Under the pieces are notes generated by a model, which saw only the letters and a list, made by a program, of their open reading frames with translations, had not been told where the DNA came from and made no database searches. Both the position numbers and the translations under genes were made by a program. From Diabrotica undecimpunctata (Eukaryota > Arthropoda > Insecta > Coleoptera > Chrysomelidae), in NCBI RefSeq assembly GCF_040954645.1, contig NC_092804.1, positions 143,477,108 to 143,541,107 on the forward strand: 64,000 nt of DNA, given 5' to 3'. Of the stretch, positions 34,070 through 44,035 are shown in pieces (the first letter of the stretch is position 1; each line of letters starts with the position of its first letter).

Positions 34070-34989
34070 ATGTCGTGGACAAGAGACCAAGTGCTAATGC
34101 TAATAGAATATTATGGCAAGCATAAAAATTTGTACAATGTAAAATCAGCATTATATAAAAACAAACACGCTCGACAAACTGCCCTGGAAGCTGTTGCTAA
34201 AGAGTTAAGTCTAGTTAGGCCAGGCACAACCGTACTGGATGTTACAAAAAAATTTAATGCCTTGCGCACGACTTACATGGCTGAAGTCAAAAAAATTGTT
34301 GCTACAAACAAAAGTGGTGCTGGAGCTGATGATGTAAGATTTTAATTAAAATTATTTGTATTTGTGTATTAATGTGTAAAAATATTTTGTAGATATATAT
34401 ATCAAATCTATACTATTTTAATGAAATTGATAAGTACCTTCAGGGATCAGGCATTGAAATAAGGGAATCATTTGATAGTATAGATAATATAGATGCTTCT
34501 GATGGAACAGTTTTAATAGATGCCACTTTAGACAGTAATGATGAACCATCCACTTCATATTATAATATTTGTTCTCCATCTTTACAAGATGGAAGTAATT
34601 ACAATTACAATGTATATGATGAAAAATTAAAATTTTTTGCTTTTTAGAACTTTTCAGATCATAACTATGCAATAGATGAGTTTTTAAGCCCCAGATCAAG
34701 TCGTGAACCTACAATGCAACCAAATAGCAAAAAAAGAAGAGTTCAGAGTGAACAAGAAAGTATTGCTGGAATGACAGAAGCTGTAGCGACTCTTGTACAA
34801 ACCTACAAAAAAAGCAAGGAAGTACCAGCAGAAAAACCCCCAATTCCTGATGCAACTGACAGTTTATTTCAGTTCTGTGCTGCTAGAGTTAAACAAATTA
34901 AATGTCCAATAGTCAGAACAAATGTGGAAACAAAAGTATTTATGGCAGTACAGGAAGCAATACTAGAAGATTTAAATAAAAATAAATAA
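34070..34989 (+). CDS. Harbinger MADF/Myb-like DNA-binding protein
   Basis: Exon 1 (34070-34333) encodes MSWTRDQVLMLIEYYGKHKN and the rest of a MADF domain up to GAGADD. A GTAAGA donor at 34334 and an acceptor TTTTGTAG ending at 34392 join in phase 0 to exon 2, which completes the domain with ISNLYYFNEIDKYL. The C-terminal part has a basic patch (NSKKRRVQSEQ) and a helical C-terminus ending at 34989. An in-frame TAG at 34645-34647 is either a nonsense mutation or the end of a very short 36-nt intron (34612-34647, GT...AG, multiple of three). With that removed, the protein is about 274 aa. It presumably helps the nuclease bind the ends and enter the nucleus, as in other Harbingers. Confidence 0.75.
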
Positions 34990-35016
34990 ACATTTGAAAT
35001 AAAATTTATTTTTGTT

Positions 35017-36146
35017 TTATAAATTATGTTTTTGTATATAAGCCTCTTGCCATTCTAATTTTCCAGCTGGGGAATTGAAGTAGTCTCGTAGCTCGTCACG
35101 AACCTTTATTGCTGTTGTGCTTGAACGGAAGTTTTGTTGGGAAACAGATCTTAAAACACCGGCACTAGCATTGTTACTAGAATATTCATCTTCTTTAGCG
35201 GCGGAACTTTGCTCCATTAAAAAATTATATAACACAATGCATGCAAGAGTTATTGTTTGAACTTTATGAGGTGATAAGTTTATTGTAGTTAACAATATCC
35301 TAAATCTATTTGCCAAAATTCCAAATGCATTTTCTACAACTCTCCTTGCTCTTGATAGCCTATAATTAAATATTTTGTTAGCATGTGTTAAATTCCTGCC
35401 AGGATATGGCTTCATAACTTTTGTAGTTAATGGAAATGCATCATCAGCCACAATGACATTTGGTATTTATAAAACCCTTCCTGGCAGGCTCCTAGCATTC
35501 GGGCAGTTCAGTTTGTTTTCCGAGAGTGCTGCACATAATCTGCTATTTTGGAAAACACCACCATCACTTACTCTGCCATTCACTCCAATGTTTACATAAG
35601 TAAATTTATAAGATGCATCTACCAATGCCAACAATACAATAGAATGGTCCATTTTATAATTAAAATAATAGGATCCTTCAGATATAGGAGCACGAAATTT
35701 AATGTGTTTACCATCCATAGCTCCTATGCAGTTTGGAAATTGCCACATATTTGCAAAATTTCTGGATATTTCATCCCATTCTTGAGGAGTTTTGGGTATC
35801 TACAAATAAAAATCTGATGTAGGTTGTGTTTGTTTTTTAAATTTTTATTTACCTGTAAATATGTGCTTTTTAAACGATTGTAAATCGCATTACAAACTTC
35901 GGGTATAAACTTACTTATAGTGGTTTCATGAATACGAGATGCATACATAAGTGATCTATAAGTTTCACCAGTTGCTAAAAACCGGAGGGTAACCTGCAAC
36001 CTAAACTTAATTAATAAGCTTTATTTATACTTTTACTTTAGAAATTGACAAACCTTATGCGTCCTGAGATGGATTCCCTTAACAAGGTGTTGGTTTTCTC
36101 TATGTCATCTTTAAGCAACTGTTTCTAACAGTTGCTTTCGCGCATT
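35017..36146 (-). pseudogene. Harbinger DDE transposase, two in-frame stops
   Basis: Introns are inferred at about 36052-36014 (between SISGRIR and LQVTLRFLATGETY) and 35851-35802 (GTAAAT donor, TTTGTAG acceptor). The nuclease motifs are all present: NCIGAMDGKHIKFR (first Asp), VIVADDAFPLT (second Asp) and RRVVENAFGILANRFRIL (Glu). The C-terminus ends at 35017. Lesions: TAG at 36125-36127, six codons after the putative start, and TAA at 35467-35469 just before the second catalytic Asp. Otherwise the frame is clean, so this copy died recently. The family enzyme cuts and pastes at TTA-type targets. Confidence 0.88.
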
Positions 36147-36746
36147 TCTTGTACAAGAAAAATTCTTGTATAGTTTCTTGCATAAGAAAATGTACGTGTG
36201 TATGACACTATGCATTTTTTTCTTGGTTCAGAAACGATACAAGAAATTGTACAAGAAAATGTATAGTGTCATACGGCCATTACGCTTTTTCTGGTTGGTT
36301 CGTATTAAAGATCCTTGCCGTAGCCTTAGCACACTGACCATTTCCATAGTATAGCTTAACTAATTATATTCTTTCTTCACTAGAATATCCCATTTTTGTA
36401 AGCCTTTACAATAATATCTCTGATTAATCAGTCGTTGACAAATCTCAAATCAAAGGTAACCTGGTAAACCTAAAGGAGGTAATAAAGATTCATTATCTTT
36501 AAAAAAAAATTTATATGAAAAAGTGATATTTTACAAAAAAAAATTATCTTCAATACAGTGGTGTGTTAATATCGATTTGCAGGTTGATCGAATTATTGTA
36601 TTGGCGATCATTAAGAACATTTAATTAGTTAATTTGGTGAAATTTTATATTTTTCTTGTTATTACTGATATTTAATCAATAATTTTAAAGAAACTCTTGC
36701 TTTCTGAGTTTCTGTGGAGGTCAAATTTTCGTTGGAACTCACTGTA

Positions 36747-37180
36747 TATTTGTACCATATTGTTTTGATAAACATCATGTCCTTTACTTTATTGACTTTC
36801 TTTTCCCACGTTTGTATTTTTCTTTATACTTCGTATTTATAATTATTGGAGTAAAATTTAGTATTTTAAATATATGACTCCACCAATTATTAGAAAATAA
36901 AATTGCTCAGGTTATTCGCGAAATTAGCAAGGAATTATTTTTTTTTATTCTAATCAGATCATCGTATCGGATTGTCTTGAGGTTAAAAAATAGGTTTGGC
37001 AATTTTAGAAAGTAAATTTGAGTGGAACGTTTGTTTATAATACCAAAATGAGGCCTCTCTGTTCTACATTCCAGCTGACTTTTTTGTTTAAGCCTTGGCA
37101 AATTTTATGTCATCATGATAAACAAAATTATCTGTCAATTGTACATCAATCTGTTAATATTTAGCGAACTATTTAATATG
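36747..37180. other. AT-rich stretch without recognised features
   Basis: No recognisable coding or repeat content. Confidence 0.4.
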
Positions 37181-37189
37181 ATTTGTAAA

Positions 37190-37560
37190 TTTATTTATTT
37201 TTTACTTAGAAAATACAACCGCATCCACCATAACGGGTATTAGCGACGGCTACAGAACTACTAAAGTCAATTTTATAAAACATTCCACATTTTAAAAAAT
37301 TTCCAATATTATTCGCTGAAAAATTAGAGAGTACTTATAGTATTAGGTATGTTAAATGCGACACGATAATTAGCAAAACAAGGGCATACAATTAAAAAAT
37401 GGTTAACGGTAACTTATACATTACATGTTTCACATATAGGTGGATCACTTTTAGACAATAAATATGAATGAGCAAGTCTCGAGTGTCCAATTCGTTATCA
37501 CCAACTATTCCCTTCTGTTCCGGGTTCCCATGCTGTAACGTAATTTTTAATTTGCTTCAG
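37190..37560 (-). pseudogene. LINE C-terminal domain with zinc-knuckle-like motif
   Basis: Minus strand: RLRIGHSRLAHSYLLSKSDP, then PPICETCNV and VNHFLIVCPCFANYR. This GHTRLTHSYL...C..C...H...C arrangement is the usual end of I/R1/Jockey-group ORF2 proteins after an RNase H domain. It is followed by decayed NFLKCGMFYKIDFS. It is a different clade from the RTE-like fragments nearby. Only the last ~120 codons remain, with stops. Confidence 0.65.
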
Positions 37561-37839
37561 TGAAGTTTAAGAAGATTCTCATACGTTTTTCCACGTGAAT
37601 TCGTGAATTGAAAAGTCAAATATATGGCGTAGGAGGACAATTCGCCAACCTCCCGTGTATGATCCGATATCAATAGAGCCTTATGATATAATTTCAACAT
37701 TTAAGATTCGTCAGACACTCAAACTAATAAAAAAATTGAACATAGAAAGGCCCACGAATGTCTTCTGCCTCTTTTTCACTTCAAGTGATTAGCATACAAA
37801 GGTGCCATCTTCTTTGATGCCAATAAACGAACCCTATTT

Positions 37840-40715
37840 CTTCTTCTTCTTCTTCTTCCTACTTTATAAATAGGCAAAATGCCTGTTTTACTTCGGTTTT
37901 TAGCCTCAATTGACGTTGTCTCTCCATCTTTTCCCCGGTCGTCCCAATTATCTTCTTCCGTTTGGCGATTTGTCTCTTGCTATTCGTACTATTCTATTTT
38001 CTGTCATTCTTTCGATGTGTTGATTCCATTCCACTTTTCTTCTTTTGGTCCACCCATTTATTTCCTCTATACCACATCTCGCTCGTATTTCCTCACTTCT
38101 TACTCTGTCTCTTAGAGTTTGGTTTGTTATTTTTCGTAAGACTTTCATTTCTGTTGTTCCAGTAGTCTTTGTGTTTTCGCCGTATCTGCTCTTGTTTCCG
38201 CTGTGTACGTCATTATCGGTCTTATTGTTGATTAATATATCCTGGTTTTCGTTTTCGTTGTGAGGTATTTGTTTCTCCAGATTGTGTTGTTGAGACATCC
38301 TGCTGCTCTGTTTGCCATGTTCACTTGTTTTTGTACTTCTTCTTCCACTTTTCCGTAGCTTGACAGTTTTATTTCCAAGTATTCAGTTTCCATTATGTGT
38401 TCTATTATTTTGTTATTTACGACTAGTTTACATCTTCTCGGTTCCGCTGATATCACTATCGCTTTAGTTTTCTCTGTTGAGATCTCCATGTTGTATATGA
38501 GCGCCGTATCTTCGAATTCTTTAATTAATCTTTGTAGGTCATCTTCATTTTCGGCTGTTATTACAGCGTCGTCGGCGTAGCATATTATCCTTATTTCCTT
38601 TTTTCCCATTCTATATCCTCTTCTTTTTTTAACTTTCTTTATGATTTTATGAATCATCAGATTAAATATTAACGGGCTCAGCGAATCTCCTTGTCTAATG
38701 CCAGTTTCATATTTGATAGGTTGCGATAGTTTTCCTTTACATCTTACCATAGCTAGGTTATCTTTATATATATTCTCAATGGTTTTTACTAAATTCAGTG
38801 ATATTCCCTTTTCATATAATAAATGTATCGCGTCCCGAATTCTCACTCTATCAAACGCTTTCTTCAAATCTATCAGACACATATATGCTCGTTTGTTGTA
38901 TTCCAGCGTATTCCAGCGACTTTTCTTTTATTTGTCTTATTACAAAAACTGCATTCGTGCATGATCTTCCTGTCCGAAATCCTTGCTGTTCCTCTTGCAG
39001 AGATATTCGTTCGTTTATTTTTGTCGTTATTATTTTTGTTGTCAATTTGAGTGTTGTATTTAATAGATTTATTGCTCGATAATTATTGGGGTCTTTCTTA
39101 TCTCCTTTTTTGAAGAACATCACCATGATCGCTCTCCTTCATTCATCTGGTATTCTGTTCGTGGTGATTATTTTATTAATAAGAAGTTGCAGTTGTTATA
39201 CAAGATGATCACCTCCATATTTTAAGAGTTCATTTGGTATTTGATCTTCTCCTGGTGACTTTTTGTTTTTTAATTTGTTTATTCCTTCTTTCACATCGTT
39301 TTGGGAGATTTCGGTCTTTTCCTCAGTTATTATATTTGGCGTTTCTGGTAAAGGTTCTTCGTTTTGTTTTTTAAACATTTCTGTCAGGAAAGCCACCCAT
39401 GTATCCTCTTGTATGTATTTTATCTCAACTAGTTCTTTTATTTCGCTTCTTTGTTGTCTTCTGAAGCGCCATACTTGTTTCTGTTGTCCATAGAAATCCA
39501 TCTCTAGTCCTTTTGTGAATCTTTCCCAGTAGTCTGTTTTTGTTTTTCTTGCCATTTGATGAGTTTCAGTTCTTATTCTTTTATATTCTTCATATGATTC
39601 ATTCGTTTTTTCTGACTTATATTTTAGGAAAGCTTTCTTTTTTTGATGACATTTTTGTTTAACCTCTAGTGTAAACCATGGTGTTTTCGTTGACCACTTT
39701 TTGTTTATTATTTTCGTTCCAAGTGCTTCTCGGGCAGCATCCAGAATATTTTTCTTAAGTTTTCTCCAGCTAGTCTCTACATTGCTTTCATTTTCGATAT
39801 TCTCCATTTGTATTTTCTGTTCTAGCCTTTTTTGATATAATGATTTTATGGAGTCATCTCTTAAATTTTCTGTTTTTATTATTTCCTCTGAATTGGTTTG
39901 TTTAAGTTTCTCTTTCCATCTTTCATTGAATCTAATTTTACCAAGTACCAAATAATGATTGCTTTCCACATTGGGTGACGTCAAACTTCTCACATCCACT
40001 ATCTGTTTATGGTGAATATTTCTGTTTGTGACCACATAATCTATTATTGATCTATGTAGTCTTGTATTTTCAAACGTGTATTTACGTTGAATTTTATGAT
40101 CAAAAAATGTGTTGGTTATCCTTAGTTCGTTTAATGTGCAGAATTCCACCACTTTCTTTCCGTTTTCATTGATAACTCTTTCATTAAACCTTTGTTTTAT
40201 TCCTGGTATTACTTCGTCTCCTATTCTGGCATTGAAATCTCCCAATAATATAACTAATTCATTTTGCTTCACTTCATATTTTGTTTTAATCATTATTGCT
40301 ACACCTTCCTTTGCTCTTTCTTGTTTCAGAACCCCACTATATATTAGTAAATATTCTCCAAGCCGCGTCTGTCCTTTACCTTTCCTCTTTGTTTCCTGTA
40401 GGACGCAGATATCTATTTGATATTCTCTCAACTCTCTTTCTATTTCCTGATCTCGGTTATTTAGGCTTTTTATGTTCCACGTCGCCACTCTCATTATATT
40501 TTTCGTTTTCCAGTTCGTCGTCCTTTTTCTCGAATTGGCGGTTACCATATTTTCTATCCTAGTCCTGGGCTCGTCACCGGTTCTTTGAGCTTTTTTTTTT
40601 ATTTTTATGTATGGCAGGCTGCCAACCTAACCCTACAACCCTCCTCCTTTATCCGGGCTTGGGACCGGCAACATCACCCACCAAGCTACTCGATCCACCT
40701 AGTGGGCAATGCAGG
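37840..40715 (-). mobile_element. APE-type LINE with both ends and 12-bp target duplication
   Basis: A 12-bp direct repeat CGAACCCTATTT (37828-37839 and 40716-40727) flanks the element. The 3' end on the minus strand is (GAA)n (left edge, CTTCTTCTTCTTCTTC). The 5' end contains a leader with GCCGGTCCCAAGCCCGGATA and a start for an endonuclease-RT ORF. At 2,876 bp it is close to full length. It carries an in-frame deletion in the endonuclease, a 10-bp duplication frameshift in RT and other breaks. Confidence 0.9.
37948..40548 (-). pseudogene. Endonuclease-reverse transcriptase ORF of the LINE
   Basis: Segment 40548-39196 opens with VATWNIKSLNNRDQEIEREL and ICVLQETKRKGKGQTR (endonuclease). It jumps from IKTKYEVKQNE directly to LVILLGDFNARIGDE, so roughly 50-60 residues of the endonuclease core are missing, and ends in the RT fingers (KSPGEDQIPNELLKYGG). 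Segment 39126-38851 continues RT. A tandem 10-bp repeat (TATTCCAGCG twice, 38897-38916) then shifts the frame. Segment 38882-38232 carries FDRVRIRDAIHLLYEKGI, GIRQGDSLSPLIFNLM and IICYADDAVITAENEDDLQ. The C-terminus follows at 38298-37948 (ERMTENRIVRIARDKSPNGR). Confidence 0.88.
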
Positions 40716-40727
40716 CGAACCCTATTT

Positions 40728-41138
40728 AATATTACGAAATAAGCAAAAGTTTACATATTTCAGCACAACCTTGCCTATTGCTTTGATGAATTGAAATGCA
40801 AAATATATGGTTTAGGAGCACAATTCGTCAACTTCTTGTGTATGAATCGGTATTACTAGAGCGTTATGACGTCATTAATCGGACAGATATAAAATCAAGT
40901 ACGGAAAGGCCAACGAAGCCAACGAAGCCTTCACTCATTCATTAATGTCAGTGTCCCGTTTTACGTTTTGAATCTTGACAAAGGCAATAGTTTCATGCCG
41001 AAACGTTGATTTCAATAGGCAATAAAAACTAGTTCCAAATTTAATATTACTTATATAACCTAAATAAAAGATATAATAACCTAAAGAAATACTAATATAG
41101 TACGGCTCAAGAAACTCATAAAACTATATAAATGCATT

Positions 41139-41139
<1 letters not shown>
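40728..41139. other. AT-rich flank of the LINE with a degenerate hammerhead-like motif
   Basis: No gene seen. Positions 40968-41015 resemble the hammerhead-like folds elsewhere: UUGAAUC pairs with GAUUUCAA, a stem GGCA/UGCC and GAAACGUU. The CUGANGA box is degraded (CUUGACAA). Confidence 0.35.
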
Positions 41140-41225
<86 letters not shown>

Positions 41226-41226
41226 T
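41140..41226. repeat. (TA)n microsatellite
   Basis: An uninterrupted TA run with one G interruption near the right end (TATGTATATA). Confidence 0.95.
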
Positions 41227-41289
41227 ACGTCTGGATACCTGTAGTTGACGATTATCAACATTTCCTGTAAAATATTTTGTCTTGCTTTC

Positions 41290-41635
41290 CGGTCCACTAG
41301 AACGTACTAGACTTTCTTGGTAATAACTACGAAGACCACTGGATTGGAAGAGGCTGTCCAGTTGCTTGGCCAGCAAGATCACCGGACTTAAATCCATGCG
41401 ATTATTGTGTTTGAAGATAAATTAAAACATTTGTTTATGCCGTTCTGATACAAAATCGTCATAACTCTGGCTAAGAATACAAGATGCTTGCAACGAAATT
41501 AAAAATAACTTTGGAATTTTTTCAAGAATTCGGCGATCTCTGACTAAAAGGGCAAATTTATTCATAGAGACTAGTGATGACCACATCGAGCTTGTAACTA
41601 TCTTTACCTTGTAACTATCTTTGTAACCTTTAACA
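41290..41635 (+). pseudogene. Mariner-like transposase C-terminal remnant
   Basis: Plus-strand frames read DHWIGRGCPVAWPARSPDLN, then PCDYCV where LDFFLW is usual, followed by a decayed tail ending FIETSDDHIEL, comparable to the EVNGEHFEHL close of mariner transposases. It differs from the mariner at 32.6-36.7 kb and lacks visible terminal repeats. Confidence 0.65.
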
Positions 41636-41873
41636 CTTGTTCTTTTGTGTTAGTTTAGTTCCATCGTAATAAATACTTTTTTTTTAACCTTTAAATAACA
41701 TTTTAATTCAATTTTTTTTCTTTTTTTTTTCTTCTATTCCCAAACTTTTTTTACGAATTGTGCGCTGCATTTATCGAAACAAAAGATAATTTATAAAATT
41801 AATTAAGGTACCTATTAATTTAACTTTTATGACGAAATACGAAAAATTTGAAAATCGATTTTTCTAGAAAACG

Positions 41874-41901
41874 GTGTATCCTAAAGACTTAGGATACACC
41901 T
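41874..41901. repeat. Perfect 12-bp hairpin
   Basis: GGTGTATCCTAA, a four-base loop AGAC, then TTAGGATACACC. No flanking T-run suggests a terminator role; in a eukaryotic setting its role is unknown. Confidence 0.6.
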
Positions 41902-42239
41902 TAACTTATTTAACTAAAATTAAATATCACGAATGCCTAAAAGCTGAAAACAAAAAAATTATGCGTTAAAATAACCGTTGATCTACCCAAAAGCGGACGC
42001 CTATGATCGGTACTAGAAATTCCCAATTGATGAAATCGATTCAACTCTGTAGGTTAAACAATCGTACTAGATTTCGTTTTTTTCCAATTTTATTTTTGTT
42101 ACTTTGTTCTTTTTTACTTCCATCTTTTTAAATACTTCATTAGTTTCTGTCCGTTATTTTTCCTATTTTTTAATTATTCTAATTTTCTTAGTTTTATCTT
42201 GTTATAGCGCTTACTTTATTTACGATTTTAAGTTATTAT
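41902..42239. other. AT-rich stretch without recognised features
   Basis: T-rich sequence with no recognised coding content. Confidence 0.35.
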
Positions 42240-42920
42240 GTTTAATTCCGCTATCACTTGGCTATGCTGTGTGTCTGTTTTTACATATTTTTCGGTTTTA
42301 ATGTTATAGACTGCCTTGGTCCATGCCTTTTTAAGATAATAATGGACCATACAATTGAACGTGAAAACGAAGTTAATGCAAGATTTAAGATTAATAACCA
42401 CTGCTTAAGAACATTCTGCTATGCAGATAATGCTATCCTGATAGCTGAAACTGAAGATGATCTGTAACGCCTCCTGTACCATGTTCAACCTAGTTAAAAA
42501 AACACAATCTATGGTAATAACCAAAGAAATATGTGGCAGCCGTAGCTCAGTGGTTGTGTTACTAGCTTAACAAGCTATAGGGCCCGGGTTCGAATCCTGG
42601 AACCGACAAAATTTTCAATTTCTAATTTAACTGAGCTGCCACCGTGCTTCGGAGGGCACGTAAAGCCGTCGGTCCCGGCTACGAAAGTAGTCGTTAAGTC
42701 ATGTTAGGGGCGCTTGCGCGACCTGAAAACCCTAACACTAGACCTTAGCCAGAAGGTTACACGAACTTACTTACTTACTTACCAAAAAAATAATATGATG
42801 CAAGTTAGTAACAAATGAGCATTATAAGCCAGATGATGAATTTCAATTATTTATGGGTCAAAATAACCAGCACCAAAAGTATCACGAATAAAGTCGACAA
42901 TTAGATAAAAAAGGTCGTAA
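42240..42920 (+). pseudogene. LINE RT palm fragment, split by a SINE
   Basis: Before the SINE: FKIIMDHTIERENE, TFCYADNAILIAETEDDL (YADD changed to YADN) and TQSMVITKE. After the SINE the family sequence continues in decayed form (QNNQHQKYHE and a DNQIKK-like segment). It belongs to the family of the LINEs at 37.8 and 60.6 kb (compare CYADDAVITAENEDDLQ and CYADDAALIAETEDELQ). Confidence 0.65.
42533..42780 (+). mobile_element. tRNA-headed SINE with (ACTT)n tail
   Basis: The head contains a box A-like TAGCTCAGTGG and a box B GGTTCGAATCC at tRNA-like spacing. The body contains GAGGGCACGTAAAGCCGTCG and GTCCCGGCTAC, a core resembling one I recall from other insect SINEs. The 3' end is ACTTACTTACTTACTT. 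Imperfect direct repeats ACCAAAGAAATAT (42520-42532) and ACCAAAAAAATAATAT (42781-42796) flank it. Transcription would be by RNA polymerase III from the internal boxes; movement depends on a LINE. Confidence 0.85.
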
Positions 42921-42924
42921 AATA

Positions 42925-43480
42925 GTCCAGTCGTTAAAGATTTGACCTCTAAAAATCATACGAACAAGCTGAATTTCGCTAAAAATATCTATTTTGGAGA
43001 CCTAAAAAAATGCAAACAGTTTACCACTTTTATATCCCGGCTTCTCCCTAACCTAAAACGCCCCCTCGTAGAGGGGGGAATAGGAGGCATTTAAAATAGG
43101 TCTAAAAAACACAGAATTTAAACTTTTAAAGTACAAACAATCACACATCATGAAAAGGTCTCCCCGAAGGCAGCATTGAGTTTAATTTGTAGCTGAAGTT
43201 GTGAATTTTCGAAAAAAGTACTTGTGCAACCAAAAAGAAACAGTTTAAAATGTTTAAGATCGTTTGTAAAGTGAAACTTTAAATCGTGAAATGCCAAAAC
43301 TCAAAACCGAAATTTTATGATATAGGTTTTGAAGATCTCATAGGAATCATGAAAAATGGCAAAAATCGCACAACGTTTGTTTATTTACCACCTTTATGAC
43401 TGACTGACTTTATTTGCAGCAAAATCTACGAGGAAGCGTTTAGGGGAAATCCGGGGGTTAAAGTAGTAATTTTTTTTGCA
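42925..43480. repeat. TA-flanked inverted-repeat family, copy C (truncated)
   Basis: Starts after TA (42923-42924) with GTCCAGTCGTTAAAGATTTG and the family block ATACGAACAAGCTGAATTTC, then a C/G-rich run at 43055-43080. The right terminus is not present; the sequence fades at about 43480. Confidence 0.6.
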
Positions 43481-43632
43481 TCTTTATAAATTACGCGTAA
43501 AAAGGCCCCACCAACTCAGGTTCTACCAGTCAAGAACCCTTAAAATGTCAACAAAAACACAAGTCTACCTCATTAATACATGAGTGATAAACAAAAAGAA
43601 AATAAAAACGATCTAAAAACAGGACACTCATC

Positions 43633-43971
43633 TTGGAATACCCAACCGAAAAAAGAAAAAAAATACAAACCGATTATTGGTCCAATGTAAACACCATTCC
43701 TAGACAAGATCATGTACATGGGTCCCGCATTGGTGTTGATATGAAAGCCGATGATATTTTAAAAATTTTGGGTGAGACGGTACCCGATATTACTTTTAAC
43801 TGCGTTGAATGGCATAGAACTGACAAATATTCCACATATAAGTTATATTTCCCGTTCGATAAAATTGACGAAGTCTACAGTCCTAATATTTGGCCCAAAG
43901 GAGCTACCGTTAGGAGATTTAACTATAACAGAAATTTTCAGCACAAAAAGAAGACGGAGGAAGAAACCTAG
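43633..43971 (+). pseudogene. LINE ORF1 (gag-like) C-terminal part
   Basis: The open stretch reads DYWSNVNTIPRQDHVHGSRI, then STYKLYFPFDKIDEVYSPNI and WPKGATVRRFNYNRN before stop. The ending, in which a hydrophobic segment leads to 'WPxGxxVRRF', is typical of nucleic-acid-binding ORF1 proteins of insect Jockey/CR1-group LINEs. The N-terminus is missing or decayed. Confidence 0.55.
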
Positions 43972-44035
43972 AAGCTTCTAAAAACTTTTATCAAAATAAA
44001 CTAATTTGAAAAGGTACGGTAAGCTTGTTTCATGT

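Larger units (their letters stand above)
33708..36279. mobile_element. PIF/Harbinger transposon, nearly complete
   Basis: Both ends carry TGGCCGTATGACACTATACA and further matching inverted sequence for about 50 bp, flanked by TTA at 33705-33707 and 36280-36282, the classical Harbinger target duplication. Internal second copies of the end motif occur (33823 and 36195), with many CTTGTA-type repeats. It encodes the two expected Harbinger genes in convergent orientation: a MADF/Myb-like protein (plus) and a DDE nuclease (minus). At 2,572 bp it is an almost intact copy that landed inside a mariner. Confidence 0.95.
32785..36392 (-). pseudogene. Mariner-like transposase, split by a Harbinger insertion
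   Basis: N-terminal part right of the Harbinger: MGYSSEERI, LVKLYYGNGQCAKATARIFN (36390-36290). It continues left of it with NRQSTRQLSRASGLAASSVY (33700-33640), a helix-turn-helix, and ends with the block DGAPPHYDIRVRQFL, GPIE-AAGSFAFDFFLWGYL, KIYATPPVDLAHLRQKIV and RRGFGNRLYY (33070-32800). Stops are frequent. The order of blocks across the insertion shows one original ORF. Confidence 0.8.
32653..36744 (-). mobile_element. Mariner-like element, interrupted by two insertions
   Basis: Subterminal sequences match in inverted orientation: AAAATTTCATTAAATTAACC (32768) and, inverted, AAAATTTCACCAAATTAACT (from 36647). The right end reads GTTGGAACTCACTG followed by TA (36745-36746). The left end is placed at TA 32651-32652 by a weaker match. 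Removing the Harbinger (33708-36279) and the short TA-tailed insert leaves about 1.4 kb. Its transposase remnants are in the correct order on both sides of the Harbinger. Confidence 0.7.

Noticed and set aside
37879..38580. Hydrophobic plus-strand frames at 37.9-38.6 kb, 39-40.5 kb, 60.6-62.8 kb
   Set aside because: Antisense shadows of the LINE ORFs on the minus strand.
41874..41901. A transcription terminator at the perfect hairpin
   Set aside because: The context is eukaryotic and there is no T-run or gene end beside it.
42533..42605. A tRNA gene on the plus strand (box A and box B present)
   Set aside because: The acceptor arms do not pair well, the sequence continues into a SINE body with an ACTT tail, and the unit has flanking target duplications.
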